From positions 254,092 to 318,091 of the forward strand of contig NZ_JAODBU010000006.1 of assembly GCF_025336545.1 (NCBI RefSeq): a stretch of DNA of 64,000 nucleotides, read 5' to 3'. The translations under genes were made by a program, and so were the position numbers. Below, piece by piece: positions 17,236 through 25,150 of this stretch. The DNA is from Eubacterium_U album (GTDB lineage Bacteria; Bacillota; Clostridia; Lachnospirales; Lachnospiraceae). The first letter of the stretch is position 1. Each line of letters opens with the position of its first letter. The notes under the pieces were generated by a model. It was not told the DNA's origin. It made no database searches and worked only from the letters and a program-made list of their open reading frames with translations.

Positions 17236-18331
17236 GTAAAAACCCCCTTTTGAATTTGCAAAGGTCAATACTGGAGAAATGGATTGTGGCAGTTAAGTAT
17301 TTTTTCAGGACCGGAATCTGAAAATCGAAACAGATCAGGTTCCCGGATCTGCCGTATACATTTAAGCCGGTATTGAACCGGTTGATTCGCTGCATGTCAA
17401 AATCATAAGCAAGAAGGATGGGGTTCCCGGAAGCATCCGTGGCATCATGTTCCAGTGGAATTGAATCGCTGCGGCAGCCCAGATCGGACAGCAGGAGGTT
17501 GTCCAGCTTTTCCATGATCTCAGGGTGAACCAGCAGTTTTAAAAGCACTTCCCCTTCCGGAGTATTGGGAAGGTAATGGAAATGCTCGAAGGAAGTGTCC
17601 AGCATAAACAGGCTCTTTTTGTAGCCTCCTGTACTGGTAAACAGCCGGAAAGCCATTTCCATGTCGGTTCCGGTCATGATTGCCCGGATCTGTGGATGTC
17701 CGTTGTAAGGGTAGCCTTGCAGGTAATGCTGCAGGAAGGCGTTTAAGCGGACTTCCGTTCGATATTCCCATTTCAGGACTCCGTTTCCCGTGTTGTAAAG
17801 GACATAGACACATTGCGGTGCCATCAGGATGCCCATGCTGCGGGAGTTCCTAATCTTCGTGGTCTCCGGGCCTAGTTCCTTAATTTCTCTGGAAGCGTAA
17901 AAAAGAGGAAGGCTTCGCATACCGATGGAACCAGCTTCGCGGTGATTACAGAAGATGTCAGGTTTTACATCCGGATAAAAGGGAATCCCGGCATGAAGGA
18001 GTGTCAGATACGTTTCGGCTTTCTGATGTAAGCGGATACGTCGGGATACTTCACTTCGGATGAGGTTCGTCTCGGTATTGCCGGTCAGATAGCACTGGAA
18101 GCGTAACGGCGAGACAGATAACAGCATTTCTTTCGCAGCTTTTGTAAGACGGTAGCCTCTGAGAGCATCCCGGTAGTGGGTACGGATGAGGTGTTCCGCC
18201 TTCAAATCCGTAATGAGTTTTTCCGCATAGGAGGCACTTGGGATGAGTCTGTTTAGCTGGTCTGCGGGAAATTCCCCGCACATCCCTATCATTTCCAGTA
18301 AGCGGTATTTCGTAGTGTCAGGTCTTATCAA
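17225..18331 (-). CDS. ICE wHTH protein of unknown function
   Basis: 368 residues. The first 75 residues look like a winged helix-turn-helix (YRLLEMIGMCGEFPADQLNRL ... LKAEHLIRTHYRDALRGYRLT split over helices and wing). The remainder has mixed alpha/beta character with no catalytic motif I recognise. The start is TTG at 18331, supported by GAGGTG eight bases upstream. Its end overlaps the coupling-protein gene, so it is co-translated with it. Members of such genes are common beside VirD4 in Firmicutes ICEs and could be replication or transfer regulators. Confidence 0.6.
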   Translation of the reverse strand: MIRPDTTKYRLLEMIGMCGEFPADQLNRLIPSASYAEKLITDLKAEHLIRTHYRDALRGYRLTKAAKEMLLSVSPLRFQCYLTGNTETNLIRSEVSRRIRLHQKAETYLTLLHAGIPFYPDVKPDIFCNHREAGSIGMRSLPLFYASREIKELGPETTKIRNSRSMGILMAPQCVYVLYNTGNGVLKWEYRTEVRLNAFLQHYLQGYPYNGHPQIRAIMTGTDMEMAFRLFTSTGGYKKSLFMLDTSFEHFHYLPNTPEGEVLLKLLVHPEIMEKLDNLLLSDLGCRSDSIPLEHDATDASGNPILLAYDFDMQRINRFNTGLNVYGRSGNLICFDFQIPVLKKYLTATIHFSSIDLCKFKRGFLHEP

Positions 18332-18355
18332 ATAAGCATCACCTCAATTCAGTTC

Positions 18356-18383
18356 TTACCCATGCAAGCCTATACTTGGGTAA
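18356..18383. promoter_or_regulatory. Inverted repeat, possible operator
   Basis: TTACCCA and TGGGTAA, 14 bases apart, 25 bases before the TTG start of the wHTH gene. The half-site CATGGGTAA also occurs at 6,047 and 19,871, suggesting one regulator acts at several places in ICE-L. Confidence 0.4.
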
Positions 18384-18440
18384 ATCTCTGGTGGTTTGGA
18401 GATAAAAAAAGCAAGAAAACAAAGTTCCCTGCGGTGGTTC

Positions 18441-19142
18441 TTACCGATGTCGGATTTCTGCCTGAGAAGTCAGGAGATTTTCCGACATGCTTTCGTGATG
18501 ATTTTTCTGGTTCTGCAGCCATTTCGGAAAGTCAGCTTTTTCCATAACCGATACTAGTGTACAGTCCTTTAAGCCAAGCTGTGTCGTGTAGTAGGAATCA
18601 CAGAAAAAGCCGCTGTCATCTGTCAGAACATAAGTACAAAGTGTATCCAGAATCTGTTTAAACTCCAGATTGTCATAATCCCGGATACGTCTTTGAGGAA
18701 GTTCCCTGTCATATATTTGACTGAAACATATCACGCAGTCACGATAGAGGGGCAGGGCATTTTGTTTTACATACTCCCGAAGCATATAATTAAGCGGTTC
18801 ATGGAGAAATGCAGTGTTTGTGTGGACTCTTCGTTTCGGAAGCAGTCCGGGAAGCGTAATGGTGAGAATCCCCTGCTGTTCTGCAATCCGCATTCCCTGT
18901 GCATCTGCCGCTTTGGGAAGATAAACTGCTTGATTTGGGGAGAGAGCCGGACAGACAAGGTTACGCATCTGGCAGGCAATCCGCTCCGCCCGAAGAGCAG
19001 CACTGACGCTTAGTTCCTCAAAATTTTTATCATAATTCTGGATATCAGTGACCTTCAGAGCGTAAACGGTATTCGTCAGTTTTTGCAGCTCCCCTTCCAG
19101 TTTTTCAAGCCGCTGGTAAATGGTTGGTGTATTTTGCGTCAT
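18441..19142 (-). CDS. DUF6100-like ICE protein
   Basis: 233 residues. It begins with a short coiled coil (IYQRLEKLEGELQKLTNTVY) and is otherwise soluble with no membrane segment. The segment ITLPGLLPKRRVHTNTAFLHEPLNYML is followed by a C-terminal half rich in aromatic residues and containing RRIRDYDNLEFKQILD. The sequence resembles the DUF6100 group found in Clostridia mobile elements; function unknown. It lies between two other ICE genes, six bases after the upstream gene ends. Confidence 0.55.
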   Translation of the reverse strand: MTQNTPTIYQRLEKLEGELQKLTNTVYALKVTDIQNYDKNFEELSVSAALRAERIACQMRNLVCPALSPNQAVYLPKAADAQGMRIAEQQGILTITLPGLLPKRRVHTNTAFLHEPLNYMLREYVKQNALPLYRDCVICFSQIYDRELPQRRIRDYDNLEFKQILDTLCTYVLTDDSGFFCDSYYTTQLGLKDCTLVSVMEKADFPKWLQNQKNHHESMSENLLTSQAEIRHR

Positions 19143-19148
19143 AATAAC

Positions 19149-19676
19149 CTACTTTCTCATGTAGTAACTGACAGCACCGGATTCATTTACAAGGCAGTAA
19201 GCGGCTACATCATCAATGGTGATTTTGGCAGCCTGGCTTTCGGATTCTAAGACAATCAGGCGTTTGGAACCATTTGATGGGATACTTTCCATCACATGAT
19301 TGATCAGAGCCTCCTGTTCTTCACCGATATAGATGATTTCGTATTGTTCATCTTGCGAAAAGAAATTGAGCTTGATTGGAAATTCGCCACTGGTGTGGTA
19401 TACAATACCTTTCTTAAAATCCAGCAGTACCCAAAAGCATGTAATTATAGCATAGTCAGGATTCTCAGCAGACTGCTGGCTGTCACAAAGAAGGTCATGC
19501 TCTTTATCGTAAATGATGCGCCCTTGTTTGATGAGGCTGGTAACCAATGACTTGATAGACTGCTCATGTCGGGAGAAAAGTTGTAAAACCTGGTCATACT
19601 TCAGAGTATGGTAAGTGGTAATGAACCGTAAGAGCTTGGCTCCCTCTCCTTGATAGATTTCGTTCCTTGTTTTCAT
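19149..19676 (-). CDS. DUF5697-like wHTH protein, first gene of the ICE operon
   Basis: 175 residues. The N-terminal 60 residues form a winged helix (LLRFITTYHTLKYDQVLQLFS..., IKSLVTSLIKQGRIIYD); the remainder is an alpha/beta domain. It resembles the DUF5697 group. The ATG at 19676 has GAAGGGAG upstream; the longer frame to 19775 runs through the promoter region and is rejected. As first gene after a repeat-rich promoter it may regulate the operon that continues into the coupling protein. Confidence 0.6.
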   Translation of the reverse strand: MKTRNEIYQGEGAKLLRFITTYHTLKYDQVLQLFSRHEQSIKSLVTSLIKQGRIIYDKEHDLLCDSQQSAENPDYAIITCFWVLLDFKKGIVYHTSGEFPIKLNFFSQDEQYEIIYIGEEQEALINHVMESIPSNGSKRLIVLESESQAAKITIDDVAAYCLVNESGAVSYYMRK

Positions 19677-19710
19677 GATTGACTCCCTTCTATATATAAT
19701 AGGAAACTTT

Positions 19711-19768
19711 ATACGTATGGCTGTACGTACAGAATACGTTTGGTATTGTAGGTATAGTGTACGTACAA
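19711..19768 (-). promoter_or_regulatory. Operator cluster of the ICE-L operon
   Basis: Three palindromes lie upstream of the DUF5697-like gene: ATACGTAT (19,711-19,718), CTGTACGTACAG (19,721-19,732) and TGTACGTACA (19,758-19,767). The two TGTACGTACA copies are 36 bases apart, so dimers would sit on similar DNA faces. They probably control the major ICE transcript. Confidence 0.55.
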
Positions 19769-19809
19769 AGTACATAGAACCTGCTGTCAGCGATTGAATT
19801 TACAGGTAC

Positions 19810-19834
19810 AAAAAAAGCACCATCTATGGGTGCT
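19810..19834 (-). terminator. Terminator insulating the ICE operon
   Basis: AGCACC/GGTGCT stem followed on the minus strand by seven Ts, upstream of the operon promoter. Confidence 0.7.
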
Positions 19835-19870
19835 GGAAATAAGGAAAACTATAAGCAATACCTATTGTAG

Positions 19871-19895
19871 CATGGGTAATTTTACGCTTCAATCG
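19871..19895 (+). repeat. CATGGGTAA-type repeat also present at 6,047
   Basis: GCATGGGTAATTTTACGCTT then CAATCGCAG here; ACATGGGTAAATTACCGCT then ACAATCGCAG at 6,047-6,074. The two ICE-L regulatory regions share this block. A common regulator or an ancient duplication would explain it. Confidence 0.4.
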
Positions 19896-19936
19896 CAGAA
19901 GCAGGTCATTTCTGTGCCATTTTCACTGGTTGGCAT

Positions 19937-19968
19937 AAAAAAAGCAGGAAACCATTTTGATTCCCTGC
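19937..19968 (-). terminator. Terminator of the MerR gene
   Basis: GCAGGGAA/TTTCCTGC stem with one bulge and seven Ts on the minus strand, 37 bases past the stop codon. Confidence 0.75.
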
Positions 19969-20004
19969 ATGGTGTATTGTTGTGCTTTTGTGTAGTTCTA
20001 ATGA

Positions 20005-20853
20005 TTACTTGTCTTTATAAAATGCTTCGAAAGCTTGTGCGAAGAATTCGGCTGTACCATTGCCGTATTTTTCATCTATCATAGGTTTGATTTTTTCATT
20101 ACGGTAATATTGAGCCTGTGCAACCATCAGACCGTGTTCTTTCTTTATCTGTGAAAGTTGTTTCATAAGAAAACCGTATTCGGAAACAAGTTCTCTTACT
20201 TCAGAAGAATCTGGTGAACATACTTTTTTAGCTGCTAATTTGTATAAAAGATTGTCAAATTGTTGGTTGTAACTTTCTGCAGCCTCTTTGCTAATAGGAT
20301 TGTTGGCAACAGACAGGAATTGCTCTTTTCCTCCATACCACTCAACAACTTTAGCATAGCCTTTCTGCATTTCTTCTGATGAAACTGTTTTAATATAATG
20401 CTTTTTCCATTCTTCAATGCTTCCAAACTCTTTTACAGCAAGTTCTTTCATATTGTCAGGCATATGTTCAAACATAGTTTGGAACATTTCTTCAACTTCC
20501 GTTTTACTAAAAATCGCAAAATCCATTTTATTCTCTCCTTTCAGGATATCATCAATGCTGGCAATCAGATGTTCCATACGTTCTTTCTTTGCTACCAACA
20601 TTTTTCTCTGCATTTGCAAGATCTGGTTCCTTTCAAGAGCAGGATTCTCCAGAACAGCTTTGATTTCTTTCAAAGGAATGTCAAACTCACGGAAAAACAG
20701 AATCTGCTGTAATATTTCCAATGCCCTATCGTCATAAAGCCGGTATCCCGCATCACTTTTTTGTGTTGGTTTTAAAAGCCCGATTTCATCGTAATAGTGA
20801 AGCGTGCGAACGCTGATACCTGTAAGTCCTGATATTTCTTTGACTGTCCTCAT
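20005..20853 (-). CDS. MerR-family regulator with TipAS-type effector domain
   Basis: 282 residues. MerR DNA-binding domain at 1-70 (VKEISGLTGISVRTLHYYDEIGLLKP, GYRLYDD), a dimerisation helix at about 80-118, and a C-terminal TipAS/MtaN-like domain (about 140-280) with repeated aromatic and helical segments. TipAS domains trap thiopeptides and other macrocyclic drugs. The gene stands alone with its own terminator, and its promoter has the long spacer MerR proteins act on, so it is likely autoregulated. No transporter target is adjacent, so its regulon is unknown. Confidence 0.9.
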   Translation of the reverse strand: MRTVKEISGLTGISVRTLHYYDEIGLLKPTQKSDAGYRLYDDRALEILQQILFFREFDIPLKEIKAVLENPALERNQILQMQRKMLVAKKERMEHLIASIDDILKGENKMDFAIFSKTEVEEMFQTMFEHMPDNMKELAVKEFGSIEEWKKHYIKTVSSEEMQKGYAKVVEWYGGKEQFLSVANNPISKEAAESYNQQFDNLLYKLAAKKVCSPDSSEVRELVSEYGFLMKQLSQIKKEHGLMVAQAQYYRNEKIKPMIDEKYGNGTAEFFAQAFEAFYKDK

Positions 20854-20883
20854 AGTTGCTGACCTCCTGTTCCTGATAAGATA

Positions 20884-20914
20884 ACTGTACGCTATGACGT
20901 TCCGTGAGAGTCAA
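20884..20914 (-). promoter_or_regulatory. MerR-type promoter with 19-base spacer
   Basis: On the minus strand TTGACT, 19 bases, TACAGT. The spacer contains imperfect symmetry (CTCACGGAACGTCATAGCG). Over-long spacers of this kind are corrected by MerR-family activators; this is good evidence for autoregulation. Confidence 0.7.
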
Positions 20915-20985
20915 TATATATTTTGCATTTTTTAGTATAACATTTTTATGATATTACGAAAAGCCGAGAAGATAGGCGATATGTA

Positions 20986-21516
20986 TTACTCTGGAAAGAA
21001 CTTGTTGAGCGTATCCAATGTCTCTTTTGCAGTAAATCCCCAAAGGATGGTACTGAGTGCTTCAATCGCAGCCCTGCGTTTCCGGTAATAGGTGCGGTAG
21101 GAAATATTGGTGATGTGGTGAGCCAGCTTATCCAATATCTCATCTGTATTTTTCATTTCCTGTGGAGAGAGAAAAGCGTAGTAGAGAATCCAGTAATACT
21201 GTTCCCCATGCTTGTGATTGTTCCGGAGGAGATCGATGGATGATTCCAAAAGCTTCAGCATCTGGTTGCTTCTGGCAATACTTTTTGCCCGTTGTTCGAT
21301 GTCGCTTCCGGTAAGATCAGCCCCGGCAGCATAGATGGAGTCCAGAAATTTGTCGATGTCATTGTCGTATTGGAGCTTAAACTGGTGCTCCATCTGGTGT
21401 ACGACTACCTTCAGGCTGTAGGTTGCATCCCGGTATCTGCGTAAAAACTGATAGGTGTCGTGAAAACGTGGATCTTCTTCGGGTGAAGGAAATCCCTGTG
21501 TATTGCGGTTTGCCAT
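20986..21516 (-). CDS. ICE regulator with sigma-region-4-like C-terminus
   Basis: 176 residues, soluble. The N-terminal two thirds are helical (RDATYSLKVVVHQMEHQFKLQYDNDI), and the end resembles a sigma-70 region 4 or ArpU-like helix-turn-helix (ITNISYRTYYRKRRAAIEALSTIL). Probably a transcription factor of ICE-L. It follows the next gene by two bases in the same direction. Confidence 0.5.
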   Translation of the reverse strand: MANRNTQGFPSPEEDPRFHDTYQFLRRYRDATYSLKVVVHQMEHQFKLQYDNDIDKFLDSIYAAGADLTGSDIEQRAKSIARSNQMLKLLESSIDLLRNNHKHGEQYYWILYYAFLSPQEMKNTDEILDKLAHHITNISYRTYYRKRRAAIEALSTILWGFTAKETLDTLNKFFPE

Positions 21517-21518
21517 GT

Positions 21519-22694
21519 CTATTCCCCCCCTTTCAGTGCAGAAGGCTCTGCCACGGCAGGCATCTTTTGGGCAGACTCATCCCCCGGACTTACGGATAAC
21601 TCAAACCGATAAGCGGCATTTCCGTAGGGACAGATAATATTTAGAGTAAATGTATTAAATATATCTTTGCAGGCTGATAATGGAGATAATATATAGCGGG
21701 TTTTGGAGCAGTGGCAACATGGAATCCCTTGTGAATCCAATAGTTCTGCGACTTTTTGCACGATAAATTTCATGTGTGAATCTGGAACGCAGGAATCATT
21801 TTTTGTAACGGTGATTTGTGAGTCTGTGACAGTTTCTGAAACGCTAACAGAAGCAGAATCCTCAATAGTGATTTCTTCAGGTACATGGATTGGTAATTGC
21901 ATCTTCATAGCGATCTCCTCCTTGTCAATCATAACGTCGCTGATATTAAACATCACGGACAGGTAATTGTTGAGATAAATTACGCTTCCGTGTTTTCCTG
22001 TAAATGAGATAAGTGTAATGTATTCTTTTTCCTCCAGTTTCTTCAAGAGTCGTGATACCGATGCCTTTGACAGACTCCACCTTTCACCCAGTTCATTAAA
22101 GCTGGTAAGGGGATTTCCGGTATTATCCCGGTAATAGACAATGGGACCGGAATCAGATCCCAGGACAGAGGAATCGTTGTAAACTGCATGAATCCACAGA
22201 TCCAGAATAACATCCATTTCCGAGCATTTTCCAATGCCAATTAGTTCGTGAACTTTGGCAATCGGGAAAAAGAAAAACCCTGTATCTTTTTTACAGGGAT
22301 AGTTGTATTCCAATACGGTATTGTCTTTGGGCCAGTCTGATATTTTGAATTTGACCAGGCGCTTTTTGCCGAGAAGAGAGTAGGTAATGTAATTCTGCTC
22401 TTCAAAAAATCGAAGGATGGACAACGCTTGATGTTGGAAACGGCAGCGAAACCATTCCTGAAGATCTGTGACTGTGCAGATCCACTCTCCTGGACCAATG
22501 GTATAGGTAATGTGTTCCATCCGGCGGTAGGATGTGCGGTAATTTGCATAGGAGCATAATACCAGATAATAAAAAAGAAAAGAGCCCCCGGTAGTTCGGA
22601 TGCTCTTGGTAGTGATTAAAGTTTGTATGAAGTCACGGTAAATGCGACAGCGTGGAAATTCCACGATTTGTTTGAGTTCTAATTTGTAATTCAT
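21519..22694 (-). CDS. ICE protein with two wHTH-like regions
   Basis: 391 residues. The first region (about 75-115, CTVTDLQEWFRCRFQHQALSILRFFEEQNYITYS) and the second (about 205-245, TSFNELGERWSLSKASVSRLLKKLEEKEYITLIS) each look like winged helices of the MarR/replication-initiator kind. The C-terminal region (about 325-391) has no known motif. It may be a replication or transfer regulator. It is the first gene of its pair at the right end of ICE-L, with AAAGGAAG before the ATG. Confidence 0.55.
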   Translation of the reverse strand: MNYKLELKQIVEFPRCRIYRDFIQTLITTKSIRTTGGSFLFYYLVLCSYANYRTSYRRMEHITYTIGPGEWICTVTDLQEWFRCRFQHQALSILRFFEEQNYITYSLLGKKRLVKFKISDWPKDNTVLEYNYPCKKDTGFFFFPIAKVHELIGIGKCSEMDVILDLWIHAVYNDSSVLGSDSGPIVYYRDNTGNPLTSFNELGERWSLSKASVSRLLKKLEEKEYITLISFTGKHGSVIYLNNYLSVMFNISDVMIDKEEIAMKMQLPIHVPEEITIEDSASVSVSETVTDSQITVTKNDSCVPDSHMKFIVQKVAELLDSQGIPCCHCSKTRYILSPLSACKDIFNTFTLNIICPYGNAAYRFELSVSPGDESAQKMPAVAEPSALKGGE

Positions 22695-22795
22695 GGTGAT
22701 CTTCCTTTCAAAGTATATTTAATTGTAATCGGACTTTTCATAGTGTTGGTATCAAGAAGAAGCCGATGGAAGTATAGCAAGTAGTCGTTTCACTC

Positions 22796-22817
22796 ATTGC
22801 ATTTTTATTGCATTTTT
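22796..22817. repeat. TTGCATT arm-type repeats left of junction A
   Basis: Two direct ATTGCATTTTT copies, matching those at 22,979 and 48,781. They resemble integrase arm-binding repeats. Their position outside the Tn916-like ICE suggests the right end of another element with the same recombinase type. Confidence 0.5.
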
Positions 22818-22887
22818 AAAATTTAGATTATGTGGCTATGTTGCTCTTAACTGGTTAAAAAGCCTTTAAAATCGTCTATATGCGTTA

Positions 22888-22920
22888 ATACTCCGTACTG
22901 TCAATCTGGAGTTTGAATAG
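22888..22920. repeat. Junction core A (left end of Tn916-like ICE)
   Basis: Core beginning ATACTCCGTACTGTC and ending GAGTTTGAATAG. 31 of 33 positions or better match junction B. A hairpin (AAGCTGTAAA/TTTACAGCTT, 22,929-22,968) follows, as at the other two junctions. Confidence 0.75.
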
Positions 22921-22928
22921 TTGGAGCT

Positions 22929-22970
22929 AAGCTGTAAAGCCTTTGTTTACAAGGGTTTTACAGCTTTTCC
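22929..22970 (+). terminator. Hairpin after junction A
   Basis: AAGCTGTAAA pairs with TTTTACAGCTT, then TTCCTTT. Structure is shared in position, not in sequence, with the hairpins after junctions B and C. On the minus strand no clear T-run; it may also close int transcripts. Confidence 0.5.
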
Positions 22971-22978
22971 TTTATAGG

Positions 22979-22998
22979 ATTGCATTTTCATTGCATTA
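22979..22998. repeat. TTGCATT arm repeats inside left end of the ICE
   Basis: Two ATTGCATT copies ten bases apart, overlapping the end of int. Probable arm sites for the integrase N-terminal domain. Confidence 0.55.
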
Positions 22999-24186
22999 TT
23001 TTTCTTCAACTGTTCTGTGATAGATTGCTGTATGTTGATTGCTGGTATAATTAGCAATGCTTTCAGTAGCAGATTGTACTTGTAATATTCCAGTCAGTTT
23101 TTTAGCAACTTCAAGATTCGTATTTGGATACAGATGACCATAAGTGCCGAGTGTTGTCTGTATTTTTTCATGTCCTAAACGTTCCTTAATAAGTAAAGGA
23201 TTTTCGCCCATGCTGATAAGCAATGAAGCGTGTGAATGTCGCAAGGCATGAATTTTAATACGATGAACACCTGCTAAATTTGACAACTTTTCCAAAGCTC
23301 TGGGAAACGTTGTTTTACTGGTTGGAGTTCCGTTATAACTTAGTACAAGTGGACAATCGGGAAGAACCTGTTGCTGAACACTTTGCCAAGCCTTTAGCTC
23401 ATTGAGTGTATCTGAATCAATATAAATAGTACGGATACTTGCCTGTGTTTTCGGCTCAACGAATTTATAGTCCGTCATTGTTCGGTAATATAATGTTTTG
23501 GTAATGCTAAGCAAGCCTGTTTCAAAATCTATGTCTGACCAATGTAATGCTGACGCTTCGCCAATTCGCATACCCGTCATAAATAATAACCAGAACGACA
23601 TAAACAGATAATGTTCATAATAGTCTTTCTTACAGAGTAAGGAAATAACCTTTTGAAATTCTTCTAATGTCCAGAAATCAACTTTGGTTTTCTTGCTTTT
23701 GATATTGCCTATCATACGAGAGGGATTTTTCTTCGCAATTCCAAGAACAATAGCTCTGTCGAATGCGATAGAAAGCATTCCCTGTACGATACGAATGTAA
23801 TTAGGGCTAAAATCTTTTGCAAGTTTCAACTGCCAGTTTTGAACATGGATAGGTTCGATTTCGTCTGTTTCCATTTTGTAGAAATAGGAAAAATGTTTCT
23901 TGATGGTAGTAGCACGATTAAGATAAGTGCTTTCTTTTACCTGTGTTTTATACCATGGCAGGTAGGTTTCTTCTATAAATTGCTGAAAAGAAACGCCATC
24001 TTTTTTTGTTGTTAATTCTTCGGTAGAAGCTAACACCAGTTTTGAATATTCTTCCTTTGCTTCTTTTTTCGTTCTGAATCCACTTCGGTATTTCTGTATC
24101 TGTTTTCCGGTAATGGGATTGTAGCCTAAATTAGCTCTGAAATAATAAGTTCCGTTATCTGCTTTCTTAATAGGGTCTTTTGCCAT
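22996..24186 (-). CDS. int: Tyrosine recombinase (integrase) of the Tn916-like ICE
   Basis: 396 residues. An N-terminal arm-binding AP2-like domain (GTYYFRANLGYNPITGKQIQ), a SAM-like core-binding domain (about 65-165) and the catalytic domain follow. Catalytic residues are visible: Arg207 (TGMRIGE), His313 and Arg316 (HALRHSH), His339 (LGHE) and Tyr349 (GTYGHLYPN). The N-terminus differs from Tn916 Int, suggesting a different target. ATG at 24186 has AAGGAG; the longer frame to 24225 has none. It excises and integrates the element with the DUF3173 gene product. Confidence 0.93.
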   Translation of the reverse strand: MAKDPIKKADNGTYYFRANLGYNPITGKQIQKYRSGFRTKKEAKEEYSKLVLASTEELTTKKDGVSFQQFIEETYLPWYKTQVKESTYLNRATTIKKHFSYFYKMETDEIEPIHVQNWQLKLAKDFSPNYIRIVQGMLSIAFDRAIVLGIAKKNPSRMIGNIKSKKTKVDFWTLEEFQKVISLLCKKDYYEHYLFMSFWLLFMTGMRIGEASALHWSDIDFETGLLSITKTLYYRTMTDYKFVEPKTQASIRTIYIDSDTLNELKAWQSVQQQVLPDCPLVLSYNGTPTSKTTFPRALEKLSNLAGVHRIKIHALRHSHASLLISMGENPLLIKERLGHEKIQTTLGTYGHLYPNTNLEVAKKLTGILQVQSATESIANYTSNQHTAIYHRTVEEK

Positions 24187-24221
24187 GATTTCACTCCTTA
24201 CATGATATGCAAGAAGTACAA

Positions 24222-24416
24222 TCAATCGTTTGTGTCTGATAATGTAATCCCTAATAATTCTTCCACGGCTTCTTTGGGTACTCTGTCCAATTTACGGGAT
24301 TGGTAATAAGTATGCCCTTTTTCAATCATAAGTTTTTTTGCTTTTCTTATGATGTCTGCCGAGAAAGAAGTCCCATAACCTAGTGCTATGAGGTCTTTTT
24401 TTGTTACGGTAATCAT
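24222..24416 (-). CDS. DUF3173-type excisionase-like protein
   Basis: 64 residues (MITVTKKDLIALGYGTSFSA...), a small helix-turn-helix protein of the DUF3173 group, found directly upstream of integrases in Tn916-type ICEs in the place of xis. AAAGGAGG precedes the ATG. Likely a recombination directionality factor; 35 bases separate it from int. Confidence 0.75.
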   Translation of the reverse strand: MITVTKKDLIALGYGTSFSADIIRKAKKLMIEKGHTYYQSRKLDRVPKEAVEELLGITLSDTND

Positions 24417-24540
24417 AATCCTCCTTTCCATAGACCAGATAAGGAAATCTCAATATCTTGTCTATCAGTATATCAAATGATGAGCAAAAAAGCTCTATTA
24501 AGATGATTTTTTCTTGCAAAATCGTTGTTAGATAGTTTTA

Positions 24541-24790
24541 CAAGCAATCAGACGGCTTCGGCAAGCTCCGCTGGTATCTCAACCATTCCCATTCCTGTGG
24601 GCTGAACCGTGTCATACGGGTGTATCATTATCCTGTGTTGCAGGTCATGGCAGAACGACTTTTCCAACGGTCGCTCCCAGATCATTGCATGAATCGCTAT
24701 CTCCCGATTGGAAAAGTCACGGCGTACAACCTCTGATGGCTCACTGCAAGCACAAACGTATCTGACTGCTTTATTCACTTGTCAAAGAAC
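24541..24790. other. GC-richer segment with two competing open frames
   Basis: This stretch is clearly richer in G and C than its neighbours. A 76-codon minus-strand frame (24,548-24,778, GTG/ATG-less weak start, no good ribosome site) and a 60-codon plus-strand frame ending at about 24,739 are both open. I recognise neither. It lies between DUF3173 and orf8, where Tn916 has little. Possibly a small insertion or an RNA; coding is uncertain. Confidence 0.3.
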
Positions 24791-24910
24791 TGTTAGGCTC
24801 TTGTCAGCCTGTATCAATTCATTTTTGCAAATGGACTGATACAGAATGATAAGAAAAAGCGGAACAGGAAAGAGGGGAGTTTGTTAAATTATGCTCCGCT
24901 CAAATATTAC

Positions 24911-25150
24911 TTAATGTTCGTCTATTTCAAATTCACATATCATTTTCAAAAGGGCTTCTCTGATACGTCCCTTTAATTCCATATCAACCACAATGTATAC
25001 GTTGCCGTATTCATCGTAAAATGGGCGTAAACAGCATTTTGATATGTAGGCTTCATAGAACAGCAACAGCTTTTCTATGGCGTTTTCGTTACCGTCCACG
25101 GCTGATGATATGAGAAAAAATGATGGAAGTGTGTGTTGCTTATTCTTCAT
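24911..25150 (-). CDS. orf8: Tn916 Orf8-like helix-turn-helix protein
   Basis: 79 residues, of the HTH_16-type conjugative-transposon regulators: NENAIEKLLLFYEAYISKC and FYDEYGNVYIVVDMELKGRIREAL are recognisable blocks. In Tn916 orf7 and orf8 control transfer-gene transcription from a promoter that reads around the circular form. It overlaps orf7 by 11 bases. Confidence 0.8.
   Translation of the reverse strand: MKNKQHTLPSFFLISSAVDGNENAIEKLLLFYEAYISKCCLRPFYDEYGNVYIVVDMELKGRIREALLKMICEFEIDEH

Larger units (their letters stand above)
1..22887. mobile_element. ICE-L: partial integrative conjugative element
   Basis: A run of minus-strand conjugation genes (wHTH regulators, TraG/VirD4, S1-domain protein, VirB2-like, VirB6-like, lysozyme, PrgI-VirB4) is interrupted by a plus-strand cargo block at about 6,240-13,940. 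The left end (rest of VirB4, relaxase, integrase) is outside the window. The right limit is inferred from the Tn916-like junction at 22,888; TTGCATT repeats just left of that junction suggest that a right end of some element lies there, but whether it is the end of this ICE is not shown. Confidence 0.7.

Noticed and set aside
22796..22998. TTGCATT repeats as a CRISPR-like array
   Set aside because: Repeats are 8 bases with no uniform spacers; they fit integrase arm sites.
24548..24778. 76-codon minus-strand frame as a firm gene
   Set aside because: No ribosome site, competing plus-strand frame and no recognised family; listed only as an uncertain segment.
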